From contig CAMTDV010000030.1 in assembly GCA_947069175.1 (NCBI GenBank), forward strand, positions 99,410,411 through 99,474,410: 64,000 nucleotides of DNA, in the 5' to 3' direction. The stretch's first letter is position 1. Every line of letters begins with the position of its first letter. Under the pieces are notes generated by a model. That model ran no database searches, had not been told where the DNA came from, and saw nothing but the letters and a program-made list of their open reading frames with translations. Shown in pieces: positions 13,029 through 24,304 of the stretch. Source of the stretch: Scalesia atractyloides (taxonomy: Eukaryota > Streptophyta > Magnoliopsida > Asterales > Asteraceae). The translations under genes and the position numbers were made by a program.

Positions 13029-13898
13029 TCTAATACTTCCATTTCCAATACATACAAACCAATATGTCGGCGGCAATAGTGTAGGTTGGTGGTTGGTCAA
13101 AAGGTTGCCACCACTTTTTTTTTTCACATAACACAAATGGGGAATAGTGTTAGGCAGCTGGCCTGACACTCACTCACTGGACGAACCGTTTATTAATTTT
13201 TTTACACTTTAAAAATAACGGTTTTCCCCTCAGTTTAAAATTACGTTCTTACCCCCTGCTCAAAATAAAATTACGCTTTTGTCCCCAGCCCAAAATTACG
13301 ATTTTGCCCTCGACTCAAAATTACGATTTGGCCCTCAACTCAAAGTTACGTTTTCGCCCCAGTTCAAAAGAAAAAAACATGTTTCTGCCCCCACCTTAAA
13401 ATTACGATTTTGCCATCTCTTCAAAAATAGATTTTCCCCGTTTAAAAAAATATGATTTCGCCCTCAGTTAAAAATTACGCTTTTGCCCAAGTCCAAAATA
13501 AAATTACGCTTTTGGCTCCACCTCAAAATTACGATTATGCCCTCGGTTCAAAATAAAATTACGGTTTCGCCTCCGGCCTAAAATTACGATTGTGCCTTTA
13601 GTTCAAATTTATATTACTGTGTTGCCCCAAGTTCAAAATTACAATTTTGCCCCTGTGCACATTTACAGTACTGACATCACTTTAGCTTTTGGCAAATTAC
13701 GATTTTACCCCAGTCAAAAAATATAACTTTCCCTTAGTTAAAATAACAATAATTCCATTGTTTTAGTTTTTAGCAAAACTATAAAAGTGTTTTGTTTTAA
13801 TTGGTTGACTCGATTTAATTGTTTTTCGTATCAAGGAGCTGCCTAACACTCGCTCATTACTTGGCCATCGTCCCGCAACGCGGCGGGGCATCAACTAG
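13029..13898 (+). mobile_element. Non-autonomous Helitron with minisatellite core
   Basis: An 870-bp element beginning TCTAATACTTCC and ending CTAG (13895-13898), inserted between A and T. A GC hairpin precedes the 3' end (CCCGC at 13872-13876 pairing with GCGGG at 13883-13887, or CCGC/GCGG). These are the hallmarks of Helitrons: 5' TC, 3' hairpin then CTRR, A^T target, no target duplication. The homologous site in copy A (AAA^TTAATAATAATA at 9156-9170) is empty, fixing both ends. The interior is a degenerate minisatellite (13205-13755). No Rep/helicase coding. Confidence 0.88.
13205..13755. repeat. Degenerate ~28-32-bp minisatellite
   Basis: Roughly twenty loosely conserved units of the type CAAAATTACGATTTTGCCC with a variable C-rich linker fill most of the Helitron at 13029-13898. 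Units differ in length and sequence, so the array is old or was acquired already diverged. No reading frame runs through it. Confidence 0.85.
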
Positions 13899-13939
13899 TT
13901 AATAATAAAATGTTACTATAGACAATGTATAGTAACGGG

Positions 13940-14406
13940 TAGGGGTGTAAACAAGCCTAGGGGCTCGAGAGCTACTCGTTATCGGCCCGGTTAAAAGCTC
14001 GAACGAGCCGAGCCTTAACGAGCCCGAGCTCGGGCCTGAAATAGAACTCGTTTAGTTATCGAGCCCGAGCTCGAGCCTGGAATACAAAGCTCGTCTAGGC
14101 TCGCGAGCTTAAACGAGCCCAAACAAAATTTTAGTTTATATGTATATATATAATATAATAATGAGGATGATAACATTGGCGAGCCGAGCTCGAGTCGAGC
14201 TTTGGCTCATTTAAGCAATATTAAAGCGAGCCCGAGCCAAAATTTTAGCTCGTTTGAGGTTGTTTTCAAAATAACCCAAGCCGAGTCGAGCTGAGCCGAG
14301 CTTTGGGTTTAGTCACGAGCCGAGCTCGAGCTTCATAGAAACATGACGAGCCGAGCTCGAGCCTGGTCGAGCTCGGGCTCGGCCCGGCTCGTTTACACCC
14401 CTGATT
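13940..14406. mobile_element. hAT-like element, GAGCCGAGC-core
   Basis: Ends are inverted (TAGGGGTGTAAAC... / ...GTTTACACCCCTG) and the arms are packed with GAGCCGAGCTCGAG words. The flanks read GTAACGGG (13932-13939) and ATAATGGG (14407-14414), an 8-bp duplication differing by two transitions, with three extra bases at the right end. The segmental copy A shows the unfilled site TAGTAACGGGTTAAGTGACTAG (about 9261-9282). No coding capacity. Confidence 0.78.
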
Positions 14407-14479
14407 ATAATGGGCCAAGTGACTAGATTCAATGTCACAGTGACACCGCCGGCTGTTTCCCTCGTAAATTATGTTCGCA

Positions 14480-14487
14480 TATAAATA
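14480..14487 (+). promoter_or_regulatory. Candidate TATA box for the ASG1 homologue
   Basis: TATAAATA lies 69 bp upstream of the ATG at 14556 and just past the segmental duplication edge. The position leaves room for a short leader. Sequence and position only; the transcription start is not known. Confidence 0.5.
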
Positions 14488-14555
14488 CCATAATGCGTGT
14501 TTTGTTTTTCGACCTAATTTAAGGTTTATTCAACTAACGACACTGATCCTTAATC

Positions 14556-16722
14556 ATGGTTCAATTACTGCGCCCGGAGGGGGAGCGTACGATGAATGCT
14601 AACGAACCGGTTCATAAACGGTTGAAATCATCATCTTTACAGACACCTAACAAGGTTTTAGCTCATGTTTTCTAGTTTATGTTTGTTTAAAACGTTTAAT
14701 ATTAGGGTTACTTTTGAGTAGGATTTGGTGTTTATTTACTTTCTTTGAATTCTGGTTACATGCAATTAAAAACTAATAACTATTGTTTTTTTAGTTTTGG
14801 ATTTTGGGTTTTTTTTGGTATCATCTAGTTGGTTTCTGATGCATATAAAATTCGATAAGTTTTTTTTTTCTTTCTTATGTGTACCAAATATACAGAAGTA
14901 GAGCTGTACAAATCGTTTTTTTTTTAACTGGATTTGGAAAACCTGTCTGGTTTTTAACCGAACCGGGTTTTTAGAGAGAAAACCGGTTTAAAAAAAAACC
15001 GATTTTATAGATGGGAACCGAAACTGGTACTAATTGCTTCAGTTCGGTTTAAAACCGGTTTCGGTTTTTAAACTGGTTTCAAACATCAAGAACACTAACC
15101 AGTCTACAAACCACCAGTTCTGTTCAGGTTGAAACCAGTTTTTTTAGAAAAACTGGTTAAAAGAAACCGGTTTTTTAAAAGAAAACTTGTTAAAAAAACT
15201 GGTTTCGGTTCTAACCGGTTTTTTTACACCTCTATACAGAAGCCTAGCAAAACGGGCAGGTCGGGTTAGAACTGAGTTTTTTGCGAAAATAGGTTCGAGT
15301 CAACACCGAATAATCAATTTGTTATGGGTGACAAAATAATGTTCACCTTGAAATAGCTGGTTTTAGAAAAAGAAAAAATGTCAATATTGGTTAGCAAGAA
15401 TAGTGACCCAAATTAACCCCTTGACCCTGTTTGACCCATTGTATTATTAAGTAGACCCAAATTTACCTTTCGTATAGATAGAGGTGACCCAAGTTGACTC
15501 GTTGTAAGATTGGAATGGACCTGCGTTGACCTGTTGAATGATTGAAACAGACACAAATTAACCTGCTTTATGATTGGAGTAGACCATAGGTTAATGACGA
15601 ATGGCGGCAAATAGCGATAAGGCACATTTATGCTACATTGTAAATAGCGATAAATAGCGGGTGGTTATTTTATAAATAGCGATACACTAGAAAAAAATCT
15701 ACAAATTTTTATATGTATATTATATCAAAATACCCTGGTATATATGCTATTTTACATATATATTTAACAAAAAACTAAAACCCAGCTATTTTATAGCTTT
15801 ATTTAATTGCTATTTATATTAAAATAAAAAAATTGTCGCTATTATCGTTATCTATCGCTACAAACCTAATAGCGAGCCAAGACCTATACACTACGTAGCG
15901 TGCTATAGCAATCGTTACGCTCGCTATTGACAACTATGGAGTAGACCCAAATTGACCTAGTGTATAATACTGGTAGTCCCATTTTGGCTCGTAGTATGAT
16001 TTAATTAGACCCAAATATAACCCGTTGTATAATATGAGTAGACCCAAATGAACCCATAAGTGAATTTATTTTTGACAAAATCAACGAAATGATGAACAAG
16101 TCATAATTGTCGGGTGTAGCTATACTTTTGATTATGTGATCATTTGTAATTGATTATTTGCAGCCGAGCCCTGATAACAATGAACCTGTGGACCCACATT
16201 CTCAATTCGACCCGCTTAACGAGCCGGGTCTTTTGGGTTTAAACCTGAGGAAGAGTGAATCGTTTTTGAAGCTATGTCAAGCCAGTGTTAACCAATTCCA
16301 TATTGACAGAATGGAGAAAGATGTTAAGGCAAGAGTCGGGTTCCCAGGGCCCGTCGATAACTTAAAGGCGTCTAATTTTCCAGCTGTGCTTTTAAGGATT
16401 GGAGAATGGGAGGTACACATTATTACACTGCATATGGTTTTGTGTTGAAGAGTATGTTTTGACCCGTTTACTTGTGAATGGGTTGTTTCTGGTTACGTTT
16501 GTCAAATGGGCAAAATAGAAAAAAAAAACAGCTTAAAGGAAACGGGTCAATTCGTCAAAGATTATTGAAATGTATATTAGTGCATAAAACTTCCTAAGCA
16601 TAGTAGTCAACAGCGAATAGTGGACTATAGCGACAAGCTACATATACGCATACGCTATGGAGCGATAGCGATGAAACAGTGGGCGCTATTTTATGTTTAG
16701 CGATACACTAGATGAAATTTTT

Positions 16723-16767
<45 letters not shown>

Positions 16768-19518
16768 TCAAAATACGTTGTTTTTATATGTACATTTAAA
16801 AAAAAACTGCAATCTCGCTAATTTTATAGGTATATTTTATCGCAATTTTCATTAAAAGTTTAAACAAAAAAATGTATAATCCCGCTATATTCACGCTATG
16901 AAGGCGCCAAAACAGATTGCGACCTATGGCCACGCTATAGTGGGCGCTATGCTCTCTATTAACGACAGTGTTCCTAAGTAACTGTATTAAAACATATAGA
17001 TTATCAGCGTCTCAATCGTATATAGCATATTACTACATTAGTAATGATACATATTATCTTTTTGTACAAAAACTGTTTCGGGTCAGCATAACTTTTAACG
17101 TGTTGTTTGTGGCAGTATGTGTCGAAATATGAAGGTGATTTGGTTGCAAAATGTTACTTTGCGAAGCATAAGCTCGTATGGGAAGTTCTCGATGGCGGGC
17201 TAAAGAATAAAATCGAGATCGAATGGGAAGCTATCATTAGCCTGAAGGCAAACTGTCCCGATAACGGGCCTGGAACCTTGACTATTGTGGTATTTGCCTT
17301 CTTTCATTTATGTATTGATTATAACTTATTTCAAACGACAGAAAACACCGAGCGTACGGTCTGTTCCGATACGCTCGATTATATTTGGAACGCACATCGA
17401 AACATCACTTATTAGGGTGTGAATTTCTAACACGACACGAACCTAACACGAAATTCGCGGGTTTGGGTTTAGTCTAAACGGGTTTGGGTCGGTTTCAGGT
17501 TGAACCCGCAAACCCGTTGAGGTTAACGGGTCAGGTTCGGGTCAACCCGGTCAGGTTGGTGGGTTGACCTGTTTAACCCGTATATGTTATATTATATTTT
17601 TTTACAATTTTTACTATATTTTTTATGTCATAAATTAAATCAGGTGTACATTTTATGCCATGATTATAACTTAAAAAAAAGAAATTGACATAAGATATTA
17701 TAAAATAAATGTAATTGTATTAGATACATTTGTGTTTTTTGTACTAAATTTTAGTTTTAATATATTAATAATTTGCGGAAAAAATTGAAAAATAAAAAAA
17801 TCAGGTTGATCGGGTTGTGTTCGGGTTAACCCACGAATATTCGGGTCGTGTGCGGGTTCATATGTATGACATGATTTTCGGGTTCGGGTTCGTCTAAAAT
17901 TTTTGGGTTCAAGTCGGGTTGAACCCGCCAACATGACCCGTTTAGCACCCCTATTGCTTATTGACGTGGTGATTTTTGTTGACAGCTCGGTAAACAACCG
18001 CTATTCTTCAGAGAGACCAATCCGCAGCCTCGAAAACACACTGTTTGGCAGGCAACTACCGATTTTACTAATGGAGAAGCAAGCCAATATAGGTATTCTT
18101 TTTGTTCGCTTTCTACCTGAATATATAGGGGTCGTTTATATTCCTTTCTTGTAGGACTAATCATTGTAAGTCTACACACTCAAAAAAACATATGAACGCT
18201 TAAAAGAAACGGTCTGATTATTAAAAGTCGGGCTACAAATGAACCGAGGTTGTGAACCGTTGGGCTGGAAGTTCGTTTGTGTTCGTTCGTTTAATAAATG
18301 AACGAACACGAACAAGAAATTTCGTTCATTTAGTTACATGGACGAACATGAACAGAGGTGGTGTTCGTTCGTTTATGTTCAATATCTCATTAGTGTTTTT
18401 AATTTTGTACTTTATTTATATGCTTCAAAATTCCGACAAATAAAATATTTAATAAGTATCCTTTTATTATATATATTCTATTCATGAACACTTGTCTGTG
18501 TTCGTGTTTTCATTTGTGTTCATGGACATTAGTTTGTGTTTGTTTGTATTCATGAATGTTTGTTTGCATTCGTTACCTAAAATTAACAAACGAACATGAA
18601 CAGAAAATCTCGTTCGCTGAGTCTTCATGAACACATATATTACCGTAACAAACGAACACGAACAAGGTCTTGTTCATGTTCGTTCAGTTTGTTTGCAGGA
18701 CTAATTAAAAGCGTCTGATTTACCATCAAATTTGCAGTATTATTTGTTAGTAAGTTGCTAAACACCTCCCATATTTCTTTCTTGTTACATTATGCAGGCA
18801 ACATTATCTACAATGTGCACCAGGGGTACTAAATAAGCATTATCAAAAGTTGATCAACTGCGATACGCGACTTAACTTGCTTAGCCAACAGGCAGATGCA
18901 TCGTCAGACGCGCAGCCCACAGAAAAAGATCCCGTCAAAGATCCAGATATGTCAAACAATAACGGTTCTAACCGACTAGAAAACGCGGGCACTCGTGGGT
19001 ATGTGGAAAGTTGGGGTCTCGTGCGGGCAAAGGCTATCAGGCTGGTCAACGCACCCTGGCCTCATCAAACTATGTCCATATCCGATATCGTAAACCATAC
19101 TGCACATCGTGTTTCTGAGCAAAACCATAACCCTGCTCGGGTCAACGAAGTCAACCACAATCAGTTGGTCAAGAATATTTCCGAGATTCTGCTTAACAAC
19201 AACACACAGTTGACCACACCTTCGGATGAGAAAAGTCCAGTGTCAGGAGTCAACTCACTATGCAGTCTTCTTCAGGATGGAAACGAGTCGAATGACTATT
19301 CTGACCCTGACGCGGGTAACCATAACGGACAAGAATGGCTTGATGGAAATGAGTCAAATGACCATTTTACCCCTTCAGTTAATCTGACACCTGAGAATGA
19401 CAAAGGGATGTCAAGAGATGACTCGTTTACTGATCTGGTAGATCAGCTTCCGCAAATCGAAACACTCCCAAGGCTTTTCTTTGACACCTCGCAGGATGGC
19501 GATATCATTGACTTTTAA
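14556..19518 (+). CDS. ASG1: ASG1 (ALTERED SEED GERMINATION 1)-like protein
   Basis: A plant-specific protein family linked to seed germination and stress responses; the biochemical role is not established. Coding exons: 14556-14654, 16164-16412, 17116-17289, 17986-18092, 18798-19518 (449 aa, close to the ~466 aa of the Arabidopsis protein as I recall it). The conserved block runs from LLGLNLRKSESFL (near residue 55) through YEGDLVAKCYFAKHKLVWE, IEIEW, LKANCPDNGPGTL, LFFRETNPQPRKHTVWQAT and QHYLQCAPGVLNKHY. No enzyme motif was seen. The C-terminal ~200 residues are hydrophilic, Asn/Asp/Ser-rich and probably disordered. The first ATG is used; an in-frame ATG at 14592 (MNANEPVHKRLK) is a possible alternative, and the KRLK run may help nuclear import. 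Introns 1, 2, 3 and 4 contain small transposons. Confidence 0.88.
14899..15234. mobile_element. hAT-like element, AACCGGTTTT-core
   Basis: A 336-bp element in ASG1 intron 1. Ends TAGAGCTGTAC / TTACACCTCTA, flanked by an exact 8-bp direct repeat TACAGAAG (14891-14898 and 15235-15242). The body is almost entirely AACCGGTTTT and AAACTGGTTT words. No coding capacity. Confidence 0.85.
15585..15938. mobile_element. hAT-like MITE, CATAGTTGTCAATAGCG family, copy 2
   Basis: A 354-bp element in ASG1 intron 1, flanked by an exact 8-bp direct repeat GAGTAGAC (15577-15584 and 15939-15946). It is the reverse orientation of the rpl35 intron copy, sharing ATACACTAGAAAAAAA, TATATCAAAATACCCTGGTA and CTACGTAGCGTGCTATAGC. 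Words of the type AATAGCGATAAATAGCG recur inside. Confidence 0.88.
16599..16970. mobile_element. hAT-like MITE, CATAGTTGTCAATAGCG family, copy 3
   Basis: A 372-bp diverged copy in ASG1 intron 2, flanked by an exact 8-bp direct repeat TTCCTAAG (16591-16598 and 16971-16978). Left end CATAGTAGTCAACAGCG. A TA microsatellite (about 16728-16765) has expanded inside. Confidence 0.85.
17413..17953. mobile_element. hAT-like element, GGGTTCGGGT-core
   Basis: A 541-bp element in ASG1 intron 3 with ends TAGGGTGTGAA / TTTAGCACCCCTA. The flanks TCACTTAT (17405-17412) and TTGCTTAT (17954-17961) are an 8-bp duplication with two transition differences. The arms are rich in GGGTT(C/T)GGGT and AACCCG words around an AT-rich centre. 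Confidence 0.75.
18228..18703. mobile_element. hAT-like element, AACGAACA-core, copy 1
   Basis: A 476-bp element in ASG1 intron 4, ends TCGGGCTACAAATGAAC / GTTTGTTTGCAGGACTA, flanked by an exact 8-bp direct repeat ATTAAAAG (18220-18227 and 18704-18711). The body is made of TTCGTTCGTT and GAACACGAAC words around an AT-rich centre. Two relatives fill ATG11 introns 1 and 2. Confidence 0.88.
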
Positions 19519-20608
19519 ACAGGGGCGAGGGTGTAAATACGACTCGGGTTTCGGGGAAGTATATATGGAACTGGAAGTGTGCATATGTTTGATCACTTTG
19601 GTCTTGTTTATAGGTTTGCAGTTATTTATTATCTTTGGTAAGTTTATTTTGTTTATGTTCTACTTTCTTTTGGAACATTTTTCACCAAAAGGGAAGGACT
19701 TATTTTCCTTTTTATTTTAGTTTTTTTTTTTTGTTTTTTTTTACTATTGGGATATTATGACATTAGTCTCTTGTTAATATATGAATTCATTTTGGATTTG
19801 ACTATAGATGTTAATTTTGTGACCCAAAACCAAATACAGTAAAACTTTGATAAATAAGTAATATTTGTTACTTATAAGTTTGTTTACGGGTAGTATTATA
19901 AGTTTGTTTGCGCATTTATCGAGGTTAAACCGTACATATTAGGTTAATCTCAGCTGTTGATTTTTGTTTTGTTTGATCTAATGTACAAAAATGTTATTTT
20001 GTTTCAAAAGTTACATGATCCTGCCAATGAACTTGTAAACATAAACAACCTTTAGAAAAGTGAAATTGAATTTATTATTGATCAAAGTGGATTTTTGAAT
20101 TGTATTTTTAAATAGATTGTACGATTACTAGTGCTAATTTTCGTGAACTTCACGGGACAGAACAAATAATACCGATGAAAACACAATGCTAAAAATCTTA
20201 TTATGACTTATGGTTAATGTAAAAGAATGAAATCGAGCGGTGCAATGCATTTAATTACCTACATAGTTGCAACTTGTTTGTTTGACTATCAACGTTGAGT
20301 AACACAATTAGCCGAATTTATGTGGTTTAAATTCAGGACATTAAAATTGTTCTATAGTAGTGATGATGAATAATTATATATTTGTATTTGAAAAAAAAAT
20401 ATATATTATTAACTAAACTAAACATTACACTTTCATGAAATATTCTAAAACAAACTTACTTTTCAAAATTTAATGCAAACGCATTTCTACATTACTTTTG
20501 GCAAATATGTGTTACTGGCTCGCATGATTTAAACTCTCGACCTTAACTTTTTCTTTGAATAGCAACTGTTGTGTTGCTTAGAGTTAATAATTAAACTTGT
20601 ATGTGATA
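19519..20608. other. ASG1 3' region and intergenic spacer
   Basis: The first few hundred bases after the ASG1 stop are presumably its 3' UTR, with T-rich runs near 19720-19740. The rest is AT-rich with no gene-like frame. I saw no further repeat structure in it. Confidence 0.4.
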
Positions 20609-21715
20609 TAAAAGATAGAGTTAAATGCTTGGTTGATTCATGTGGTTTGCGAAAATTGCAGACTTGGTCCCAGTGGTTCACTAATTACACGCTTGGTCCT
20701 AATAGTTGTAATTTTTGCACTCGGGTGGTCCTTATCACTAACCTATGTTAAGTTTTTCAGTTAAATACGTGCAAAATTACTAACTTGCCCCTAAACAAAT
20801 AAGAAAAAAAGAAAAAGAACTGACCCTGCCCCCTTTATCTTCTTCATCCTCTCCCTCTCTCTCTCTAAAACCCACCACCCACCTCCACCGTCAGCAAGCA
20901 CCACCACCACCGCCACCTTCAACCCACCACCACCTCCTCCACCGCCTCCTTCAACCCATCACCACCACCTCCACCGTCAATCGACCACCACTACCTCCAC
21001 CTACAACGTCACCTTCAACCCATTACCACCACCTTCAACCCATCACCATCACCTCCACCGTCAATCGACCACCGCCACCTTCAATCTGTGATGGTGGAGG
21101 TTAATCGACCTCTAGAACTGGTCTGCTCAATCTTTTCCTCTCTCTAAAACCTATCACCACCTGCCCCTTAAACCCATCGCCACCTGCACCTTCAATTTGT
21201 GACGGTGGAGGACGCCGGAATTAAAAGGGGTCGTCGGGATTCTGCGGTGCGCCACCGGAGGATGTCGGAATTATGTCGGCTCCTCATTTTCTCTCAAACT
21301 CTCTCGATCTCTCTAATATTTACACATTGGTTTTTCCGAGCATGTTCGTTTTTCCAGCGAGTAGTTGAGGGTGGTGGTTGGTTGTTATGAGTGGTGCGAT
21401 GGGGCTGGTGTGGTAGTTTACAAAGCAACAGGTGAGAGTAAAGGGAGGTGTGGTTGGAAGGTGTGGTTGCAGATTTCTGTAGAAAGAGATAGAGAGTAGG
21501 AAGGTGTGTTATATTTATTTTTTTTAATTGTTTAGGGGTATTTTAGTCATTTTACACATACTTAACTAAGAAAACTAACACATGTTAGTGGTAAGGACCA
21601 CCCGAGTGCAAATTACAACTATTAGGACCAAACGTGTAATTAGTGAACCACTGGGACCAAGTCTGCAATATTTGCAAACCACAAGGACCAACCAAGCATT
21701 TAACTCTAAAAGATA
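20609..21715. mobile_element. Mutator-like element with C-rich interior
   Basis: Element 20618-21706 (1089 bp) with inverted repeats of about 150 bp beginning GAGTTAAATGCTTGGTTG and an exact 9-bp direct repeat TAAAAGATA (20609-20617 and 21707-21715). The interior 20870-21200 is dominated by CCACCACC-type words, unlike the AT-rich surroundings, so it could be captured gene DNA (Pack-MULE style). The longest frame inside (21199-21390) has no recognisable domain and no transposase was seen. Confidence 0.85.
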
Positions 21716-21921
21716 TTACAACAGTTAGTATAATCGAAAAAGGTCATAACGCTTGGTTCACCAAAAAAAATTATAAATACTCGAAAAGGGTATAGCATGG
21801 AAGATGTTGTCACTTAACATCCGTCGAAAGTTTTCACATGTTAAACAACCTGACAGTAACTACAAGTACTCGTTAATCTGTGCAGAAATATAAACAGTTT
21901 TCAGTTTCTTAGAAAGAGGAA

Positions 21922-23692
21922 TCAAGACATGCTCAAACAAAGAACGCACTGGGGAACATTAGATTCTAGAGACATTGCATACTTTGAGCATTCGGTATGG
22001 ATGGCATGACCACATGGCAGAATGTCTACAGCTGGAAGATATAGAGGCATGAATTTTACGCGGTATTTGTAATCGTCATCTGCACGATCGACATCGTTTG
22101 GTGAACATGAAAGATCTTTGGTGCATAATATGCACTTCTCCCCCGATTGCTTACGTTCCACATAATCACCTGTCAATCCAAAACATTAAACAAACAAATA
22201 AACGTACTCAGTAATATCCCACTCATAAAAAAGAACATTATTGTTACGTAGACCACTATGCATGATGATGGATGTTAATTAACATGTTGTTTGCCGGTAA
22301 ACATAAACATCTCTCATTTTAACCCAACCCATTTTGATATGTTACCCAACCGACCCATCTACCATGTATGACATATGTGATCACAACATGATACATAACT
22401 AATGTTAGTTAGCGGACTTATACTTAGACCAACTAGGTAAAGGTAAACATGCTAAAAATTATTTACCCAACTTAAAAGGCATAACACGTGCAATGCTTGC
22501 ACATGAGTAATGGACAAAAATCTCAAACATGCCGGATCATGTTATATGTAAAACATGTAAATCTATATCTATAATATATAACATATAAGAGTAAAATGAT
22601 ATTTTCATCCCTGAGGTTTGGCTACTTTTGCAATTTTTGTCCCTGGGGTGTCATTTAACGTTTGAAATCTTGTCATTTTCATCCTTGAGGGCCATTTTTC
22701 GAGGGACGGACGAAAGTCGCAATAAATTGCCAACCTCAAGGATGAAATGGCAAAAAAACACCAAAGGTGAATGATTGAAATGCACAAAAAAATCATTTTG
22801 GATGGAACAGACGGTTTTAGCATTTTACTCTCTATATAATAATAGAGTAAATTATTTTTTTGAGTTCCTGTGTTTTAGTGGTTTTAACCACTTGAGTCCA
22901 AAATCAAAAAGTTTAACGCCCTGAGTCCTTAACCGTTATTACGTTTCGAGTCCTTGTATTTTAGTGGTTTTAACCGCTTGAGTCCAAAATCAAAAGTACA
23001 AGTATTAAAAAGTTGGACGCAAAATGTTATAAAATAAGTGGTTGGGGACTCAAAGCATTAAACTTTTTTATTTTAAACTCAAATGATTAAAACTACTAAA
23101 ACACAAGGAGTAATTTACCCTAAGTAATCCACACATTTATTTAAAAAGTCAACTTTTAAAATTATGCAATCAATTTCAGTTTTTCCAATTTGGCACAAAT
23201 GTCAAATTTAAAGTTACCCTATAAAGTGCTTGATATAATAGTCTAGACATTTAATATTATATACACTTTTATATTTATTTATTATTTTCGGCTTTTACTA
23301 TGCAACTCTACAACATAACAATGAATAAAACAAACATATGTATATACTAAACATAGTAACATACCATCCAATCTAATGTGGTAAACTGGAGTGTCTGAAT
23401 AAGTTTGCTCAATTTCCTTCAACAAGGAAGCAACAGCAACTGTAGAATCTTTAGGTCCTTCGGGTATCGGCTCCTTCGGTACCGCAGGTTTCGGTGCTGG
23501 ATTACCACTCAAGTGTTCAATAGGCTTCAAACTCACGCCAGAAGCTGATGCATCGCGTGCAACCGGGCTAACCTGAGCCAACTTTGACCTGGCCGCCAAA
23601 CGCGCAGATCGTCTACACGATGAATTCTTGTCGAGTAAGACATCCGGGTTTGTTTTCGAGTCGGAGATCTTAGAAACCTTGTTGACACTCAT
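21922..23692 (-). CDS. Small RING-H2-like zinc-finger protein
   Basis: Likely a RING-type protein, hence possibly an E3 ubiquitin ligase; the family is not one I can name. Coding exons on the minus strand: 23692-23365 and 22169-21922 (191 aa), joined in phase 1 so that RLD is followed by GDYVERK. The N-terminal ~100 residues are Ser/Ala/Pro-rich with a basic SCRRSARLAARSK stretch (possible nuclear signal). The C-terminal part has CILC, about 37 residues later CGHAIHTEC, then CVLC: a C-x2-C...C-x-H-x2-H-x2-C...C-x2-C RING-H2 arrangement with all eight ligands, lying within the last ~70 residues. A leader intron is likely at 23710-24082 (minus-strand donor GTGAGT). Confidence 0.72.
22589..22830. 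mobile_element. Fold-back MITE, GAGTAAAATG ends
   Basis: In the intron of the RING gene. Terminal inverted repeats GAGTAAAATG / CATTTTACTC extend inward with TTTCATCCCTGAGG-type sequence. Flanks AACATATAA and TCTATATAA agree at six of nine positions, weak support for a Mutator-like 9-bp duplication. Internally diverged from the copy at 32729. Confidence 0.65.
22845..23120. mobile_element. Fold-back MITE, GAGTAAATTA ends
   Basis: In the intron of the RING gene, immediately next to the preceding element. Left arm GAGTAAATTA...GTGTTTTAGTGGTTTTAA; right arm ...AAAACTACTAAAACACAAGG...TAATTTACCC. No clean target duplication was found. Confidence 0.6.
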
Positions 23693-24304
23693 GTTTTCCG
23701 CAAATTATTCTGCGGACCCAAAATATCAACAACGCGTTTTGGACGCTTTTGCTGTAAACAATGAGAAAGATCTATTAACGGTGTTTATTATTATTATTAT
23801 TCGGATAGGGACTTTTCTTTGCCAAGAAGTTACCTCCGGATGATATTTCGCGAAACCAAGACAGATAATATTCGTTGGTATATAAAATTTAATGTTAATT
23901 TATTAATCATATTTCTTTGATCATTAAATTTTTTGTATACCTCTAAAATATTTTTTATTCCACCATTATTGTTTGTTGAATGTATGACATTTTATTCAGA
24001 ATTTACTCATCAACTAATAATCGCAATAATTAAGTAGGCAACAATAAACTAAAAGTAACAAAAATAAAGTAAAATTACTCACCGGAAACAGTGAAGAATA
24101 TTGATTGCGACTGGATTACGATTTACGAGGAAGAAAAAATATATATTTGGGGAAAACGGACAGGGGTTAACTAGGGTTTAAAATAATGTTTATATAGTTT
24201 TTGTATGTGGGCCAACCCGATATTTGTTTTCCGATGGCCCAATACGATTTTGTGTTAACTGTATTTATTTATTTAAGTATTGCTATTATTTAAAGGTGAG
24301 AATA

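Larger units (their letters stand above)
10540..14470. repeat. Segmental duplication, copy B
   Basis: Collinear with copy A (6070-9325), starting just after the rpl35 fragment and ending about 85 bp before the ASG1 start codon, so its right edge is ASG1's own proximal promoter. Relative to A it lacks the Mutator-like MITE and has gained a Helitron (13029-13898) and a hAT-like element (13940-14406). No gene lies inside. Confidence 0.8.

Noticed and set aside
13205..13755. CRISPR-like array
   Set aside because: Units vary in both length and sequence with no constant repeat plus unique spacer pattern, and the context is a plant Helitron.
18252..18443. Arg/Thr-rich frame in ASG1 intron 4
   Set aside because: It translates the TTCGTTCGTT microrepeat of a hAT-like element.
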